The notes: generated by a model from the letters alone, not told the origin. A stretch of 64,000 bases of DNA from Streptomyces rhizoryzae (GCF_023155275.1 NZ_JALMUV010000008.1:124001-188000), one strand, 5' to 3'; shown: positions 1-9,357, counted from the first letter of the stretch. Program-made: numbers and translations.

Positions 1-105
1 TGCCTACACGCTTCCGGTTGAAATCCGCCCGCGGGACCCCGCAATCTGGAACACAACGGGTGTGAGCGGCGTTACAGTGCGCCGCCCTGTCAGTGGAGGT
101 GCCGT

Positions 106-423
106 ATGGCACAGGCAGTACGGACCCAGCGGAATCTGATCTCTTTCCTCAACAGCGACGGCCGGCCCCATCCGGTGGAGAACACCCTCGCGGTCACCAC
201 CCTCGTGCTCGGCGCGATCGCCGCCCTCACCGCTCTCTCACCCAGCCTGCACCTGATCAGCTCCTGGGTGGGCCTGATCGGGATCGGAACCGGGCTCTGG
301 GGCCAGTACATCTCGTCCACGACGAGTGAGCGCTTCCTGTTGATCATCGGCCTCGGCGCCGCCGGCCTCGGCTTCTACATCGGCCTGGCGCACGGCGGTC
401 TCTTCGGCGGCCTCTTCGGCTGA
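106..423 (+). CDS. small multi-spanning membrane protein, unknown function
   Basis: A 105-residue protein with three hydrophobic stretches (about residues 25-43, 47-68 and 73-95) and a Gly/Phe-rich end (GGLFGGLFG). It is very probably an integral membrane protein. The ATG at 106 follows a good ribosome binding site (GGAGGTG). It lies 128 bases before the FemX-type gene on the same strand, so a shared cell-envelope context is possible but not shown. I recognise no catalytic or binding motif. High third-position GC supports that it is real. Confidence 0.75.
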   Translation: MAQAVRTQRNLISFLNSDGRPHPVENTLAVTTLVLGAIAALTALSPSLHLISSWVGLIGIGTGLWGQYISSTTSERFLLIIGLGAAGLGFYIGLAHGGLFGGLFG

Positions 424-551
424 CCGCCACTCACCGGCATACGGGGCCCGGCCCCGCACGGCCCAGACGGAGCGCTCCCCGGCCACAGTAGGCTTCGGCG
501 CGAGAGCCGGAGCCCCGACCAAGGGGACACACCAGCCGAGGAGCGCCCCGC

Positions 552-1670
552 ATGAGCCTGACCCTGAGGACCATCAGTCGAGAGCAGCATCTGGCATACA
601 TCCAGAGCCTGCCCGCGGCGAGCCACATGCAGGTCCCGGCCTGGGCAGACGTCAAGGCCGAGTGGCGGTCCGAGAGCCTGGGCTGGTTCGACGCGTCCGG
701 AGCGCTGGTCGGCGCCGGCCTGGTCCTCTACCGGCAGCTCCCGAAGATCAAGCGGTACCTCGCCTACCTCCCCGAGGGACCGGTCATCAACTGGTTCGCG
801 CCGAATCTGGAGGAGTGGCTGCGGCCGATGCTCAGCCACCTCAAGCAGCAGGGCGCGTTCTCGGTGAAGATGGGCCCGCCGGTCATCATCCGCCGCTGGG
901 ACTCCGCCGCGATCAAGGCGGGCATCCAGAACCCCGACGTCAAGCGGCTGCGGGACGTCGAGGCCACCCACATCGAGCCGCGCGCCTTCGAGGTCGCCGA
1001 CCGGCTGCGCCGCATGGGCTGGCAGCAGGGCGAGGACGGCGGCGCCGGCTTCGGTGACGTGCAGCCCCGCTACGTCTTCCAGGTGCCGCTGGCCGACCGT
1101 TCGCTCGAAGAGGTCCACAAGGGCTTCAACCAGCTGTGGCGCCGCAACATCAAGAAGGCCGAGAAGGCCGGCGTCGAGGTCGTCCAGGGCGGTTACGAGG
1201 ACCTGGCCGAATGGCAGCGGCTCTACGAGATCACCGCCAAGCGCGACCAGTTCCGGCCGCGCCCGCTCGGCTACTTCCAGCGCATGTGGACCGCCCTCAA
1301 CACCGAGGACCCCAACCGCATGCGCCTCTACTTCGCCCGGCACAACGGCGTGAACCTCTCCGCCGCGACGATGCTGGTCGTCGGCGGGCACGTCTGGTAC
1401 TCGTACGGCGCCTCGGACAACATCGGCCGCGAGGTCCGCCCCTCCAACGCGATGCAGTGGAAGATGCTTCAGGACGCGTACGCGCTCGGCGCCTCGGTCT
1501 ACGACCTCCGCGGCATCAGCGACTCGCTCGACGAGAGCGACCACCTCTTCGGCCTGATCCAGTTCAAGGTCGGCACCGGCGGGCAGGCGGCGGAGTACCT
1601 CGGCGAGTGGGACTTCCCGCTCAACAAGCTTCTGCACAAGGCGCTCGACCTCTACATGTCGCGGCGCTGA
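552..1670 (+). CDS. femX: FemX/FemAB-type peptidoglycan interpeptide-bridge aminoacyltransferase
   Basis: A 372-residue FemABX-family protein. Family members transfer an amino acid from aminoacyl-tRNA to the lipid II stem peptide; streptomycetes use Gly on LL-diaminopimelate. Visible features are the FemAB-like N-terminus (SREQHLAYIQSLPAASHMQ), the basic central stretch NQLWRRNIKKAEKAGVEV and the C-terminal GNAT-like half with SAATMLVVGGHVWYSYGASD. Length is as expected for the family. It probably acts in the cytoplasm on membrane-bound lipid II. The alanine-racemase-like gene follows after 60 bases and is probably cotranscribed. The family is clear; the exact amino acid added is inferred from the organism. 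Confidence 0.85.
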   Translation: MSLTLRTISREQHLAYIQSLPAASHMQVPAWADVKAEWRSESLGWFDASGALVGAGLVLYRQLPKIKRYLAYLPEGPVINWFAPNLEEWLRPMLSHLKQQGAFSVKMGPPVIIRRWDSAAIKAGIQNPDVKRLRDVEATHIEPRAFEVADRLRRMGWQQGEDGGAGFGDVQPRYVFQVPLADRSLEEVHKGFNQLWRRNIKKAEKAGVEVVQGGYEDLAEWQRLYEITAKRDQFRPRPLGYFQRMWTALNTEDPNRMRLYFARHNGVNLSAATMLVVGGHVWYSYGASDNIGREVRPSNAMQWKMLQDAYALGASVYDLRGISDSLDESDHLFGLIQFKVGTGGQAAEYLGEWDFPLNKLLHKALDLYMSRR

Positions 1671-1730
1671 CCTCTCCACCGCACCGTCCGCACTGACACA
1701 CCCAGCCACGAGAAAGGTTCCGGGCCGGCC

Positions 1731-2762
1731 ATGGCGCTCACCCTCTACGTCGACACCGCGCGCTGGCGGGCGCACCAGCAGAGCGTTCTCCAGCAGTTCC
1801 CCGGGCTGGTCCCGGTCTGCAAAGGCAACGGCTACGGCTTCGGCCACGAGCGCCTCGCCGAGGAGGCCACCCGGCTCGGTTCCGACATCCTCGCGGTCGG
1901 CACGACCTACGAAGCGGCCCGCATCAAGGACTTCTTCAGCGGCGACCTGCTGGTCCTCACCCCGTTCCGGCACGGGGAGGAGCCGGTGCCGCTGCCCGAC
2001 CGGGCGATCCGCTCGGTCTCCTCGGTCGAGGGCGTGGGCGGGCTGGTCGGCGCGCGGGTCGTCATCGAGGTCATGAGCAGCATGAAGCGGCACGGCGTCC
2101 AGCCGGAGGACCTGCCGAAGCTGGCCTCGGCCATCGAGGACGTGCGGCTGGAGGGCTTCGCGATCCACCTGCCCCTGGACCGCGCCGACGGCACCGACTC
2201 GGTCGACGAGGTCATCGGGTGGATGGACCGGCTGCGCGCGAACCGGCTCCCGCTGCACACGATGTTCGTCAGCCACCTCAAGGCCGCGGAGTTCGCCCGC
2301 CTCCAGCAGCAGTTCCCGCAGACCCGGTTCCGCGCGCGGATCGGCACCCGGCTGTGGCTCGGCGACCACGACGCCACCGAGTACCGCGGCTCGGTGCTCG
2401 ACGTCACCCGCGTCGCCAAGGGCGACCGGTTCGGCTACCGCCAGCAGAAGGCAGCCTCGGACGGCTACCTCGTCGTGGTCGCCGGCGGCACCTCGCACGG
2501 TGTCGGTCTGGAGTCGCCCAAGGCGCTGCACGGCGTGATGCCGCGCGCCAAGGGCGTGGCCCGGGCCGGTCTGGCGACCGTCAACCGCAACCTCTCGCCG
2601 TACGTCTGGGCCGGTAAGCAGCGCTGGTTCGCCGAGCCCCCGCACATGCAGGTATCGATCCTGTTCGTGCCGGGGGACGCCCCCGAGCCCAAGGTGGGCG
2701 AGGAACTGGTGGCGCATCTGCGGCACACCACCACGCAGTACGACCGGCTCGTGGAGCGCTGA
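1731..2762 (+). CDS. alanine racemase N-terminal-domain (PLP fold type III) protein
   Basis: A 343-residue protein resembling the barrel domain of alanine racemases. The motif VCKGNGYGFGH at residues 29-39 matches the PLP-lysine motif (VVKANAYGHG) of the family, with Lys31 as the candidate Schiff-base residue. At 343 residues it is somewhat short, and the beta domain that supplies the catalytic tyrosine is not evident. It may therefore be a racemase-like or PLP-binding protein rather than the housekeeping Alr. It follows the FemX gene closely, which suggests a role in cell-wall amino-acid supply (inference). The ATG at 1731 has a weak AGAAAGG ribosome binding site. Confidence 0.75.
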   Translation: MALTLYVDTARWRAHQQSVLQQFPGLVPVCKGNGYGFGHERLAEEATRLGSDILAVGTTYEAARIKDFFSGDLLVLTPFRHGEEPVPLPDRAIRSVSSVEGVGGLVGARVVIEVMSSMKRHGVQPEDLPKLASAIEDVRLEGFAIHLPLDRADGTDSVDEVIGWMDRLRANRLPLHTMFVSHLKAAEFARLQQQFPQTRFRARIGTRLWLGDHDATEYRGSVLDVTRVAKGDRFGYRQQKAASDGYLVVVAGGTSHGVGLESPKALHGVMPRAKGVARAGLATVNRNLSPYVWAGKQRWFAEPPHMQVSILFVPGDAPEPKVGEELVAHLRHTTTQYDRLVER

Positions 2763-2784
2763 GCCGGTCCGCACCCGCTGTGCG

Positions 2785-2826
2785 CAGGGGCCCGGTCCGC
2801 GGGAGATGCCGCGGACCGGGCCCCTG
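2785..2826. terminator. bidirectional hairpin terminator between convergent genes
   Basis: A perfect 18-bp GC-rich inverted repeat (2785-2802 with 2809-2826) and a 6-base loop (GAGATG). It sits between the stop codons of the racemase-like gene (+) and the GT87 gene (-), so it can serve both. Confidence 0.85.
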
Positions 2827-2844
2827 GGCGTTCCGGCCCGTTCT

Positions 2845-4329
2845 TCAGTCCCGTGCCACGCCCCAGCGCACCCGCGGCGCCCCCTCGAAGTGCACCGCGT
2901 GCCGCGGCGGCGCGTGGTGGGCCCGCCCGAGGACGAACACGTCGGGGCGCCGGTCCAGGACGCCGCCCGAGGGGTCGTCGTCCCCGTCCCTGCGGACCGG
3001 GTCCCGCTCCGGCAGGAGGATGTCCCGGACGACCACGGCGCACAGGTACAGCGTGCCCAGCAGGTGCAGGGCGATGGCCAGTTGGTAGCCCTCCGGCGGC
3101 AGCCCCTGGTGCTTGTCGCCGTTGCCCGTGTAGGCCAGGTACATCCAGATCCCCAGGAAGTACATGACCTCGCACGCCTGCCAGATCAGGAAGTCCCGCC
3201 AGCGCGGCCGGGCCAGCGCCGCCAGCGGGATCAGCCACAGCACGTACTGCGGTGAGTAGACCTTGTTGGTCAGGATGAACAACGCCACGACGAGGAAGGC
3301 GAGTTGGGCGAACCGCGGCCGCCGGGGTGCGTAGAGGGCCAGCAGCGCCAGGGCGGCGCAGCCGAGGAGCATCAGCAGCGTCGCGTAGAGGTTGGCGTCC
3401 TCCAGGGGGTTGCCGGTGCGCTGGGAGATCAGCAGCCAGACCGAACCGAAGTCGATCGGCCGTTCCTGGCTGAAGGTGTAGAACTTCGCCCAGCCCTCGC
3501 GGATGTGGAAGCCGGACGCGTCATGCGCGATCATCACCGGCAGGTTCACCACCAGCCACGACACCACCGCACCGAGCACCGCCCGCCCGTACGCGCGCCA
3601 GGCCCCGGCCCGCCAGCACAGCACCAGCAGCGGGCCCAGCAGCAGCACCGGGTACAGCTTCGCCGCGGTCGCCAGGCCGATCAGGACGCCGGCCGCGAGC
3701 GGGCGGCTGCGGGACCACATCAGCATCCCCGCGGCGGTCAGCGCGACCGCCAGCAGGTCCCAGTTGATGGTCGCGGTGAGCGCGAAGGCCGGTGCCAGCG
3801 CCACCAGCAGACCGTCCCAGGGGCGCCGCCGGTGGGTGCGCGCCACGCAGACCGCGATGACGGCGGCGCAGGCCATCAGCATTCCGGCGTTGACCAGCCA
3901 GTAGATCTGCTCGCGGTCCTGGATCGCCCCGCTGTGCGGCGTCATCCAGGAGGCGACCTCCATGAAGAGTCCGGTCAGCACCGGGTACTCCAGGTACTGC
4001 ATATCGCCGGGCAGCCGGTCGAAGTAGGGGATCAGCCCGTCGGCGAAGCCCCGGCCCGAGTAGAGGTGGGGGATGTCCGAGTAGCAGGCGTGGACGTACT
4101 GGCTGGTCGCGCCGAAGAACCAGCCGCCGTTGTAGCAGGGCAGCTTCTGCACCATGCCGAGCGCGAACATGCCGAGTGCGACGAGGGCGACGATCCGCAC
4201 CGGCGTCAGCCAGTGCGCCCCGAGCAGCGCGCGCCGGCCGATCGGCCCGCCGATCAGCTCACTGCCGGCCGCCGCCACCTCGTCCCGTCTCGTCGGCCGC
4301 ACGGGCTCGTCCTGTCGCAGGCTCGTCAT
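2845..4329 (-). CDS. GT87-family (DUF2029) polyprenyl-phosphate-mannose-dependent glycosyltransferase, membrane protein
   Basis: A 494-residue polytopic protein with about ten hydrophobic segments, starting at HWLTPVRIVALVALGMFALG. It has the pattern of actinobacterial GT-C enzymes of family 87: a loop with acidic residues after the first membrane segment and the stretch GLATAAKLYPVLLLGPLLVL, typical of DUF2029 proteins. Such enzymes use a polyprenyl-phosphate sugar, usually mannose, on the outer face of the membrane. The ATG at 4329 was chosen over an upstream in-frame start at 4413, because the extension is Arg/Pro-rich and would run through a terminator and into a parS site. The acceptor is unknown. 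Confidence 0.75.
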   Translation of the reverse strand: MTSLRQDEPVRPTRRDEVAAAGSELIGGPIGRRALLGAHWLTPVRIVALVALGMFALGMVQKLPCYNGGWFFGATSQYVHACYSDIPHLYSGRGFADGLIPYFDRLPGDMQYLEYPVLTGLFMEVASWMTPHSGAIQDREQIYWLVNAGMLMACAAVIAVCVARTHRRRPWDGLLVALAPAFALTATINWDLLAVALTAAGMLMWSRSRPLAAGVLIGLATAAKLYPVLLLGPLLVLCWRAGAWRAYGRAVLGAVVSWLVVNLPVMIAHDASGFHIREGWAKFYTFSQERPIDFGSVWLLISQRTGNPLEDANLYATLLMLLGCAALALLALYAPRRPRFAQLAFLVVALFILTNKVYSPQYVLWLIPLAALARPRWRDFLIWQACEVMYFLGIWMYLAYTGNGDKHQGLPPEGYQLAIALHLLGTLYLCAVVVRDILLPERDPVRRDGDDDPSGGVLDRRPDVFVLGRAHHAPPRHAVHFEGAPRVRWGVARD

Positions 4330-4366
4330 GGGCCCATCCTGCCGTACGCGCAGGGGACGAACGCGA

Positions 4367-4404
4367 CGAAGCCCCCGCCCGGTCACCCCGGGGCGGGGGC
4401 TTCG
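4367..4404 (-). terminator. hairpin downstream of the penicillin-binding protein gene
   Basis: A 14-bp inverted repeat (CGAAGCCCCCGCCC and its complement) around a short loop. It lies between the end of the PBP gene and the start of the GT87 gene, both on the minus strand, so the two are probably separate transcripts. Confidence 0.7.
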
Positions 4405-4413
4405 TGGAGCCAT

Positions 4414-4427
4414 GTTTCACGTGAAAC
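4414..4427. other. parS: parS site (ParB-binding)
   Basis: Perfect GTTTCACGTGAAAC palindrome in the gap between the PBP and GT87 genes, 33 bases (start to start) from the next copy. This is the leftmost copy in the window. Confidence 0.95.
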
Positions 4428-4446
4428 GGCCGAGGGTGCGGCCGAT

Positions 4447-4460
4447 GTTTCACGTGAAAC
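4447..4460. other. parS: parS site (ParB-binding)
   Basis: Second perfect GTTTCACGTGAAAC, 12 bases beyond the stop codon of the PBP gene. The 33-bp start-to-start distance to the copy at 4414 equals the period of the six-site array at 20725. Confidence 0.95.
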
Positions 4461-4471
4461 GCTCAGCGGTC

Positions 4472-7108
4472 TCAGCCGCCGCCGGGCCCGCCGAAGATGC
4501 CTCCTCCGGTGTTCCCGCCGCTGGTCGGGTCGGGGGTCGGCGACGTTCCTCCGGTGCCGCCACCGGGTCCGCCGTTCCCGCCGTTACCGCCTCCGGTGGC
4601 GCCGCCGTTCCCGCCGTGGTTCTTGCACTTGACGTCCCACGGGGAGCAGGTCTGGGTCGGCGTCGCGGTCGGGGACTGGGTCGGTGTGGCCGACTGGCTG
4701 GGCGTGCTCGACGGCGTCGAGGACGGCTTGGTGCTCGGCGTGGGCGTCGGCGTGGGCGTCGGCATGCCCTGCTCGTTGATCACCTGTCCGACCGGCTGGG
4801 CCGCCGGGAAGTCCACCGGCGTGACGCCTTCCATCGCCTGCATCATGTACTGCGTCCAGACCTCGGTCGGCAGCGCACCACCGTGGATCGAGTCGAAACC
4901 GCCGACCCCGTTCATGGACAGCTGCCGCGGGTTCTGCGCGTCCTCACGGAACATCGTGATGGCCGTCGAAAGCTGCTTGGTGTAGCCGACGAACCAGGCC
5001 GACTTGTTCTCGTCCGTGGTGCCCGTCTTGCCGGCGGCCGGCATCCCCAGCTTCTGGGCCTGCTTGGCCGTACCGTTCTTGATCACGTTCTTCAGCACGT
5101 CGGTGACGTTGTTGGCGATGTTCGCGGGGATCGCCTCTTCCTTCGGCTCGGGCTTGCCGAAGCCCTTCAGCTCCTCGCCCTGGGAGATCACCTTGGTCAC
5201 CGAGTACGGCTCCGCCTGCGTCCCGGAGGCGGCGAAGGTCGCGTAGGCATCGGCCATCCGGATCGCACTCGGCGTGGACGTACCCAGCGCGAAGGACGGG
5301 TTGAGGTGCTTGTCGAAGCTGGCCGGCGAGATGCCCGCGGCCTGCGCCATGTCCCGCACCTTGGCCATCCCGACGTCCATGCCGAGCTGCACGAACGGGG
5401 TGTTGACCGACTGCTCCATCGCCTTCCGCAAGGTGATGTAGCCCCACGGGAAGTCGCTCTCGTTGACCTGGTAGAAGGGCGTGTTGTCCTTCTTCAGGAC
5501 GTAGGTGCCGTCCTGGTTCCTGACCTTGAGGTGGTCGTTGCCGTTGTACTTGCTGTCCGGCGAGAGCGGCTGTCCGCTGTCGGCCTTTCCGTACTTCATC
5601 GCCGCGGCGAGGACGAACGGCTTCCAGGTCGAACCGACCGGCACACCGTAGGTGTCGGCGTTGTTGCTGAAGTGGCCCTTGTCGTAGCCGTCGCCGCCGT
5701 ACAGGGCGACGATCTTGCCGTCCCCCGGTACGACCGAGGCCGCGCCGAACTGGACGTACTTATCCTTCTCCGGCCGCAGCTTCAGGTTGATGTAGCGGTC
5801 GTTGACCTTCTTGACCGCGGCGGCGAGCTCCTTGGTCTTCTTCTCGTTGAAGGTCGTCTGGATCGTGTAGCCGCCCTTGTCGAACCGGGCCTCACTGATG
5901 TCCGTGTTCTTGAGGACGTACTTCTTGGCGACGTCGATCAGATAGCCGATCTGCCCGCCCTTGCTGGCCACCGGCTTCGGCTTCTGCGGCATCGGGAACT
6001 GCTTGTACGTGCTCCGCTCCGCCTGCGTCATGTGGTGGTTCTCCACCTCGCGGTCGAGGATCCACGCCCAGCGCTGCTTGGCCCGGGCGGTGTTCTGCTC
6101 GGGCGTCGCGTTCGACCCGATGCCGCCCGCCGGGTCGTAGAGGTTGGCGCCCTTGAGCACCGAGGCCAGGAACGCGCTCTCGTCCGGCTTCAGTTGGGAG
6201 GCGTTCTTGCCGTAGTACGCCTGCGCCGCGGCCTGGATCCCGTAGGCACCGCGGCCGTAGTAGCTGGTGTTGAGGTAGCCCTGGAGGATCTCGTCCTTCG
6301 ACTTGGTCCAGCCGACCTTGATCGAGATGAAGAGTTCCTTGAACTTGCGGTCCAGGGTCTGCTCCTGGCTCAGCATCGCGTTCTTGACGTACTGCTGCGT
6401 GATGGTCGAGCCACCCTGGGTCTCGCCGCCCCGGGCCATGTTGACCAGGGCCCGGAGGATGCCCATGGGGTCGACGCCGGAGTCGGTGCGGAACGAGGCG
6501 TTCTCCGCGGAGATCACCGCGTTCTGCATGGAACTCGGGATCTCGCCTATCTTGACGTTCTGACGGTTGGTCTCACCGTCCCGCGCCATGATCTTGCCGT
6601 TGTCCCACAGATAGACGTTGTTCTGGGACTTGGAAGCCTTGTTCTCGTCGGGGACCTGCACCAGGGCGAGGCCGACCCCGGCCACGCCGACGACCAAGCC
6701 GAAGCCCGCAACGCACAGACTGGCCACCTGCCTCCAGGATGGCATCCACCGCCGCCAGCCCGTGCGGTTGGACCGCGGGTAATCGATGAAGCGCTTCTTC
6801 GGCGGCTTCCCGCCGCCGCGGCCGCGGCCCCCTTCACCGCCACCGCCGCCGCCCCGGCGGCCACCGCCTCCATGGCCGGCGCCACCGCCGGACGCCATGG
6901 CCGCGGGCTCGGACGCCCGCCGGCGGCCGCTCCGTTGAGCGGCCCGGCGGGCCTCGGCGCGCCCGCCCGGCCGCGGCTGCGGCGGCTCCGGCGTGGCAGC
7001 GGCACCGTGCGGCGGCGCCGCACGTCGCCCTGACGACTGTGCGGCGCGTCTGGCAGCGGCACGCCCGCCACCTTGCGGCTGGGGTGGTTTGCGACGGTGC
7101 TCGCTCAT
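4472..7108 (-). CDS. bifunctional class A penicillin-binding protein (transglycosylase/transpeptidase)
   Basis: An 878-residue class A PBP that polymerises and cross-links peptidoglycan outside the membrane. Order: an Arg/Gly/Pro-rich cytoplasmic tail of about 130 residues; one membrane span (VASLCVAGFGLVVGVAGVGL); a GT51 domain with ISAENASFRTDSGVD, GGSTITQQYVKN and RKFKELFISIKV; a transpeptidase domain with STWKPF (nucleophile Ser), SVN in EQSVNTPF and KTGT in AGKTGTTDENKS; and a low-complexity tail of TP repeats followed by Gly/Asn-rich sequence. The glycosyltransferase motif reads ENASF rather than the usual EDxxF but keeps the catalytic Glu. The ATG at 7108 has a GGAGTATT ribosome binding site. 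Confidence 0.93.
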   Translation of the reverse strand: MSEHRRKPPQPQGGGRAAARRAAQSSGRRAAPPHGAAATPEPPQPRPGGRAEARRAAQRSGRRRASEPAAMASGGGAGHGGGGRRGGGGGGEGGRGRGGGKPPKKRFIDYPRSNRTGWRRWMPSWRQVASLCVAGFGLVVGVAGVGLALVQVPDENKASKSQNNVYLWDNGKIMARDGETNRQNVKIGEIPSSMQNAVISAENASFRTDSGVDPMGILRALVNMARGGETQGGSTITQQYVKNAMLSQEQTLDRKFKELFISIKVGWTKSKDEILQGYLNTSYYGRGAYGIQAAAQAYYGKNASQLKPDESAFLASVLKGANLYDPAGGIGSNATPEQNTARAKQRWAWILDREVENHHMTQAERSTYKQFPMPQKPKPVASKGGQIGYLIDVAKKYVLKNTDISEARFDKGGYTIQTTFNEKKTKELAAAVKKVNDRYINLKLRPEKDKYVQFGAASVVPGDGKIVALYGGDGYDKGHFSNNADTYGVPVGSTWKPFVLAAAMKYGKADSGQPLSPDSKYNGNDHLKVRNQDGTYVLKKDNTPFYQVNESDFPWGYITLRKAMEQSVNTPFVQLGMDVGMAKVRDMAQAAGISPASFDKHLNPSFALGTSTPSAIRMADAYATFAASGTQAEPYSVTKVISQGEELKGFGKPEPKEEAIPANIANNVTDVLKNVIKNGTAKQAQKLGMPAAGKTGTTDENKSAWFVGYTKQLSTAITMFREDAQNPRQLSMNGVGGFDSIHGGALPTEVWTQYMMQAMEGVTPVDFPAAQPVGQVINEQGMPTPTPTPTPSTKPSSTPSSTPSQSATPTQSPTATPTQTCSPWDVKCKNHGGNGGATGGGNGGNGGPGGGTGGTSPTPDPTSGGNTGGGIFGGPGGG

Positions 7109-7469
7109 GGAACGAATACTCCTCGGGCAGGCGCGCTTTCTCGTCGCCTGAAGGCGGTGGTTGGCTTCAGGTCCCCCCGATGCACGGCCCGCTCCTGACG
7201 CGCGGGCCGCACTACACCGAGGTCAGGGACGCCACGTAGAGGCCCACGGTTCCCGGCAGTCTGCATGCCGCACAGACTACGCACGGCCAAAACCTGCCCA
7301 GTGTTGAAATTCACTCCAAAACAGTCAGGTTACGTCGCACGAATAAGTGATGTGACGCCGTTCACCGTCCGGCCACTTGTCCCTCCCGGGGCCCCGTTCT
7401 ATCGTCTGGATGTATCGAGTCGATACATCAGCACGAGATAAAGACCGCACAGGGCCAAGGAGGCGGAGG
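7109..7469. other. divergent intergenic region, PBP gene / PadR gene
   Basis: A gap of 361 bases between the start codons of two divergent genes. I see no gene in it. It contains the 19-bp PadR-type palindrome at 7410-7428 and should hold the promoters of both flanking genes. Confidence 0.6.
7410..7428. promoter_or_regulatory. perfect 19-bp palindromic operator, PadR type
   Basis: The sequence atgtatcgagtcgatacat is a perfect palindrome (9-1-9) with ATGT and ACAT ends, the usual outline of PadR-family operators. It lies about 40 bases before the PadR start codon at 7470, so autoregulation is the simplest reading (inference). Confidence 0.75.
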
Positions 7470-8138
7470 ATGAGCAGGCGTTCCGGCATCCTCGAATTCG
7501 CCGTCCTCGGCCTGCTCAGGGAATCCCCGATGCACGGTTACGAGTTGCGCAAGCGGCTCAACACCTCGCTCGGGGTCTTCCGCGCGTTCAGCTACGGCAC
7601 CCTCTATCCCTGCCTCAAGGCACTGGTCGCGAACGGCTGGCTGGTGGAGGAAACGGGCGGGGCCCCGGAAGGCGTTCCCGCCACGGCCCTGACCGGACGC
7701 CGGGCCAAGATCGTCTACCGCCTGACCCCGGCCGGCAAGGAGCACTTCGAGGAGCTGCTCAGCCACTCGGGACCGGACGCGTGGGAGGACGAACACTTCG
7801 GTGTCCGCTTCGCGTTCTTCGGCCAGACCTCGCGGGATGTGCGGATGCGCGTGCTGGAAGGCCGCCGCAGCCGGCTGGAGGAGCGCCTGGAGAAGATGCG
7901 CACCTCCCTGGCCAGGACCCGCGAGCGGCTGGACGACTACACCCTCGAACTGCAGCGGCACGGTATGGAGTCCGTGGAGCGCGAGGTCCGTTGGCTGAAC
8001 GAGCTCATCGAGAGTGAGCGTGCCGGGCGCGATCAGCGCGCGCCGGATTCCGCAGCGCAGGACGAGACCAACCAGTCAGGGGACACGGGCGGCCTGCCCC
8101 GGCACCGGGGTGGTTCCCGGCCGGATCCGTCCGAATGA
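7470..8138 (+). CDS. PadR-family transcriptional regulator
   Basis: A 222-residue protein with the PadR winged helix at its N-terminus ([23 protein letters not shown] and [18 protein letters not shown]). A helical C-terminal region (about residues 120-195, [19 protein letters not shown]) should dimerise. The ATG at 7470 was preferred to an in-frame start at 7377, because it follows a strong AAGGAGGCGGAGG site and because 7377 would put the palindromic operator inside the gene. It lies 58 bases upstream of inositol-phosphate synthase and could be cotranscribed with it. From memory, the adjacent regulator of inoA in S. coelicolor is called InoR; whether this is the same protein I cannot confirm. 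Confidence 0.88.
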   Translation: MSRRSGILEFAVLGLLRESPMHGYELRKRLNTSLGVFRAFSYGTLYPCLKALVANGWLVEETGGAPEGVPATALTGRRAKIVYRLTPAGKEHFEELLSHSGPDAWEDEHFGVRFAFFGQTSRDVRMRVLEGRRSRLEERLEKMRTSLARTRERLDDYTLELQRHGMESVEREVRWLNELIESERAGRDQRAPDSAAQDETNQSGDTGGLPRHRGGSRPDPSE

Positions 8139-8196
8139 CACCACCACAGGGGCCCTGCCGTGCAGGCCCTCATCGAGAACACAGGGAGCAACCGGA

Positions 8197-9279
8197 ATGG
8201 GTTCGGTTCGCGTAGCCATCGTCGGCGTGGGCAACTGCGCCGCCTCGCTCGTGCAGGGCGTTGAGTATTACAAGGACGCCGACCCGGACAGCCGCGTGCC
8301 CGGCCTGATGCACGTGCAGTTCGGCGACTACCACGTCCGCGACGTCGAGTTCGTGGCCGCCTTCGACGTCGACGCGAAGAAGGTCGGTCTGGACCTCGCG
8401 GACGCCATCGGCGCCAGCGAGAACAACACCATCAAGATCTGCGACGTGCCGCACTCCGGCGTCCAGGTCCAGCGCGGCCACACCCTCGACGGCCTGGGCA
8501 AGTACTACCGCCAGACGATCGAGGAGTCCCCCGAGGCCCCGGTCGACATCGTCCAGGTCCTCAAGGACAAGCAGGTCGACGTCCTGGTCTGCTACCTCCC
8601 GGTCGGCTCCGAGGACGCGGCGAAGTACTACGCCCAGTGCGCCATCGACGCCAAGGTCGCCTTCGTCAACGCCCTCCCGGTCTTCATCGCCGGCACCAAG
8701 GAGTGGGCGGACAAGTTCACCGAGGCCGGGGTGCCGATCGTCGGTGACGACATCAAGTCGCAGGTCGGCGCCACCATCACGCACCGCGTCATGGCCAAGC
8801 TCTTCGAGGACCGGGGCGTCATCCTGGACCGCACGATGCAGCTGAACGTCGGCGGCAACATGGACTTCAAGAACATGCTCGAGCGCGAGCGCCTGGAGTC
8901 CAAGAAGATCTCCAAGACCCAGGCCGTGACCTCGCAGATCCCCGACCGCGAGCTGGGCGAGAAGAACGTCCACATCGGCCCGTCGGACTACGTGGCCTGG
9001 CTGGACGACCGCAAGTGGGCCTACGTCCGCCTGGAGGGCCGCGCCTTCGGCGACGTCCCGCTGAACCTCGAGTACAAGCTGGAGGTCTGGGACTCCCCGA
9101 ACTCCGCGGGCGTCATCATCGACGCGCTGCGCGCCGCGAAGATCGCCAAGGACCGCGGCATCGGCGGCCCGATCCTGTCGGCCTCCTCGTACTTCATGAA
9201 GTCGCCGCCGGTGCAGTACTTCGACGACGAGGCGCGGGAGAACGTCGAGAAGTTCATCCGCGGCGAGGTCGAGCGCTGA
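8197..9279 (+). CDS. ino1: inositol-3-phosphate synthase
   Basis: A 360-residue cytoplasmic enzyme of the actinobacterial/archaeal inositol-1-phosphate synthase family. It converts glucose 6-phosphate to inositol 3-phosphate using an internal NAD cycle. The N-terminal Rossmann motif is [20 protein letters not shown]. Conserved stretches include [36 protein letters not shown] and [13 protein letters not shown]. The product feeds mycothiol and phosphatidylinositol synthesis, both typical of streptomycetes. The ATG at 8197 follows CAGGGAGCAA; upstream in-frame starts overlap the PadR gene. A strong terminator follows. Confidence 0.95.
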   Translation: MGSVRVAIVGVGNCAASLVQGVEYYKDADPDSRVPGLMHVQFGDYHVRDVEFVAAFDVDAKKVGLDLADAIGASENNTIKICDVPHSGVQVQRGHTLDGLGKYYRQTIEESPEAPVDIVQVLKDKQVDVLVCYLPVGSEDAAKYYAQCAIDAKVAFVNALPVFIAGTKEWADKFTEAGVPIVGDDIKSQVGATITHRVMAKLFEDRGVILDRTMQLNVGGNMDFKNMLERERLESKKISKTQAVTSQIPDRELGEKNVHIGPSDYVAWLDDRKWAYVRLEGRAFGDVPLNLEYKLEVWDSPNSAGVIIDALRAAKIAKDRGIGGPILSASSYFMKSPPVQYFDDEARENVEKFIRGEVER

Positions 9280-9301
9280 GGCGCTCCCCGCTCCCTCCCT
9301 T

Positions 9302-9336
9302 CGCCGGCCTCCGGGTATTCCACCCGGAGGCCGGCG
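9302..9336 (+). terminator. hairpin terminator after ino1
   Basis: A perfect 14-bp inverted repeat (CGCCGGCCTCCGGG and its complement) with a 7-base loop, 22 bases past the ino1 stop codon. Confidence 0.85.
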
Positions 9337-9357
9337 GGCTGTGTGAGGCTGGGCCCC

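Noticed and set aside
375..2774. A 799-codon open frame on the minus strand opposite the FemX and racemase-like genes
   Set aside because: It is antisense to two well-supported genes and has Arg/Ala/Val/Asp-rich composition without domains. Such long shadows are normal in GC-rich DNA where the opposite frame lacks stop codons.
4154..7033. A 959-codon plus-strand frame opposite the PBP gene
   Set aside because: The minus-strand PBP has complete GT51 and transpeptidase motifs; the plus frame has none.
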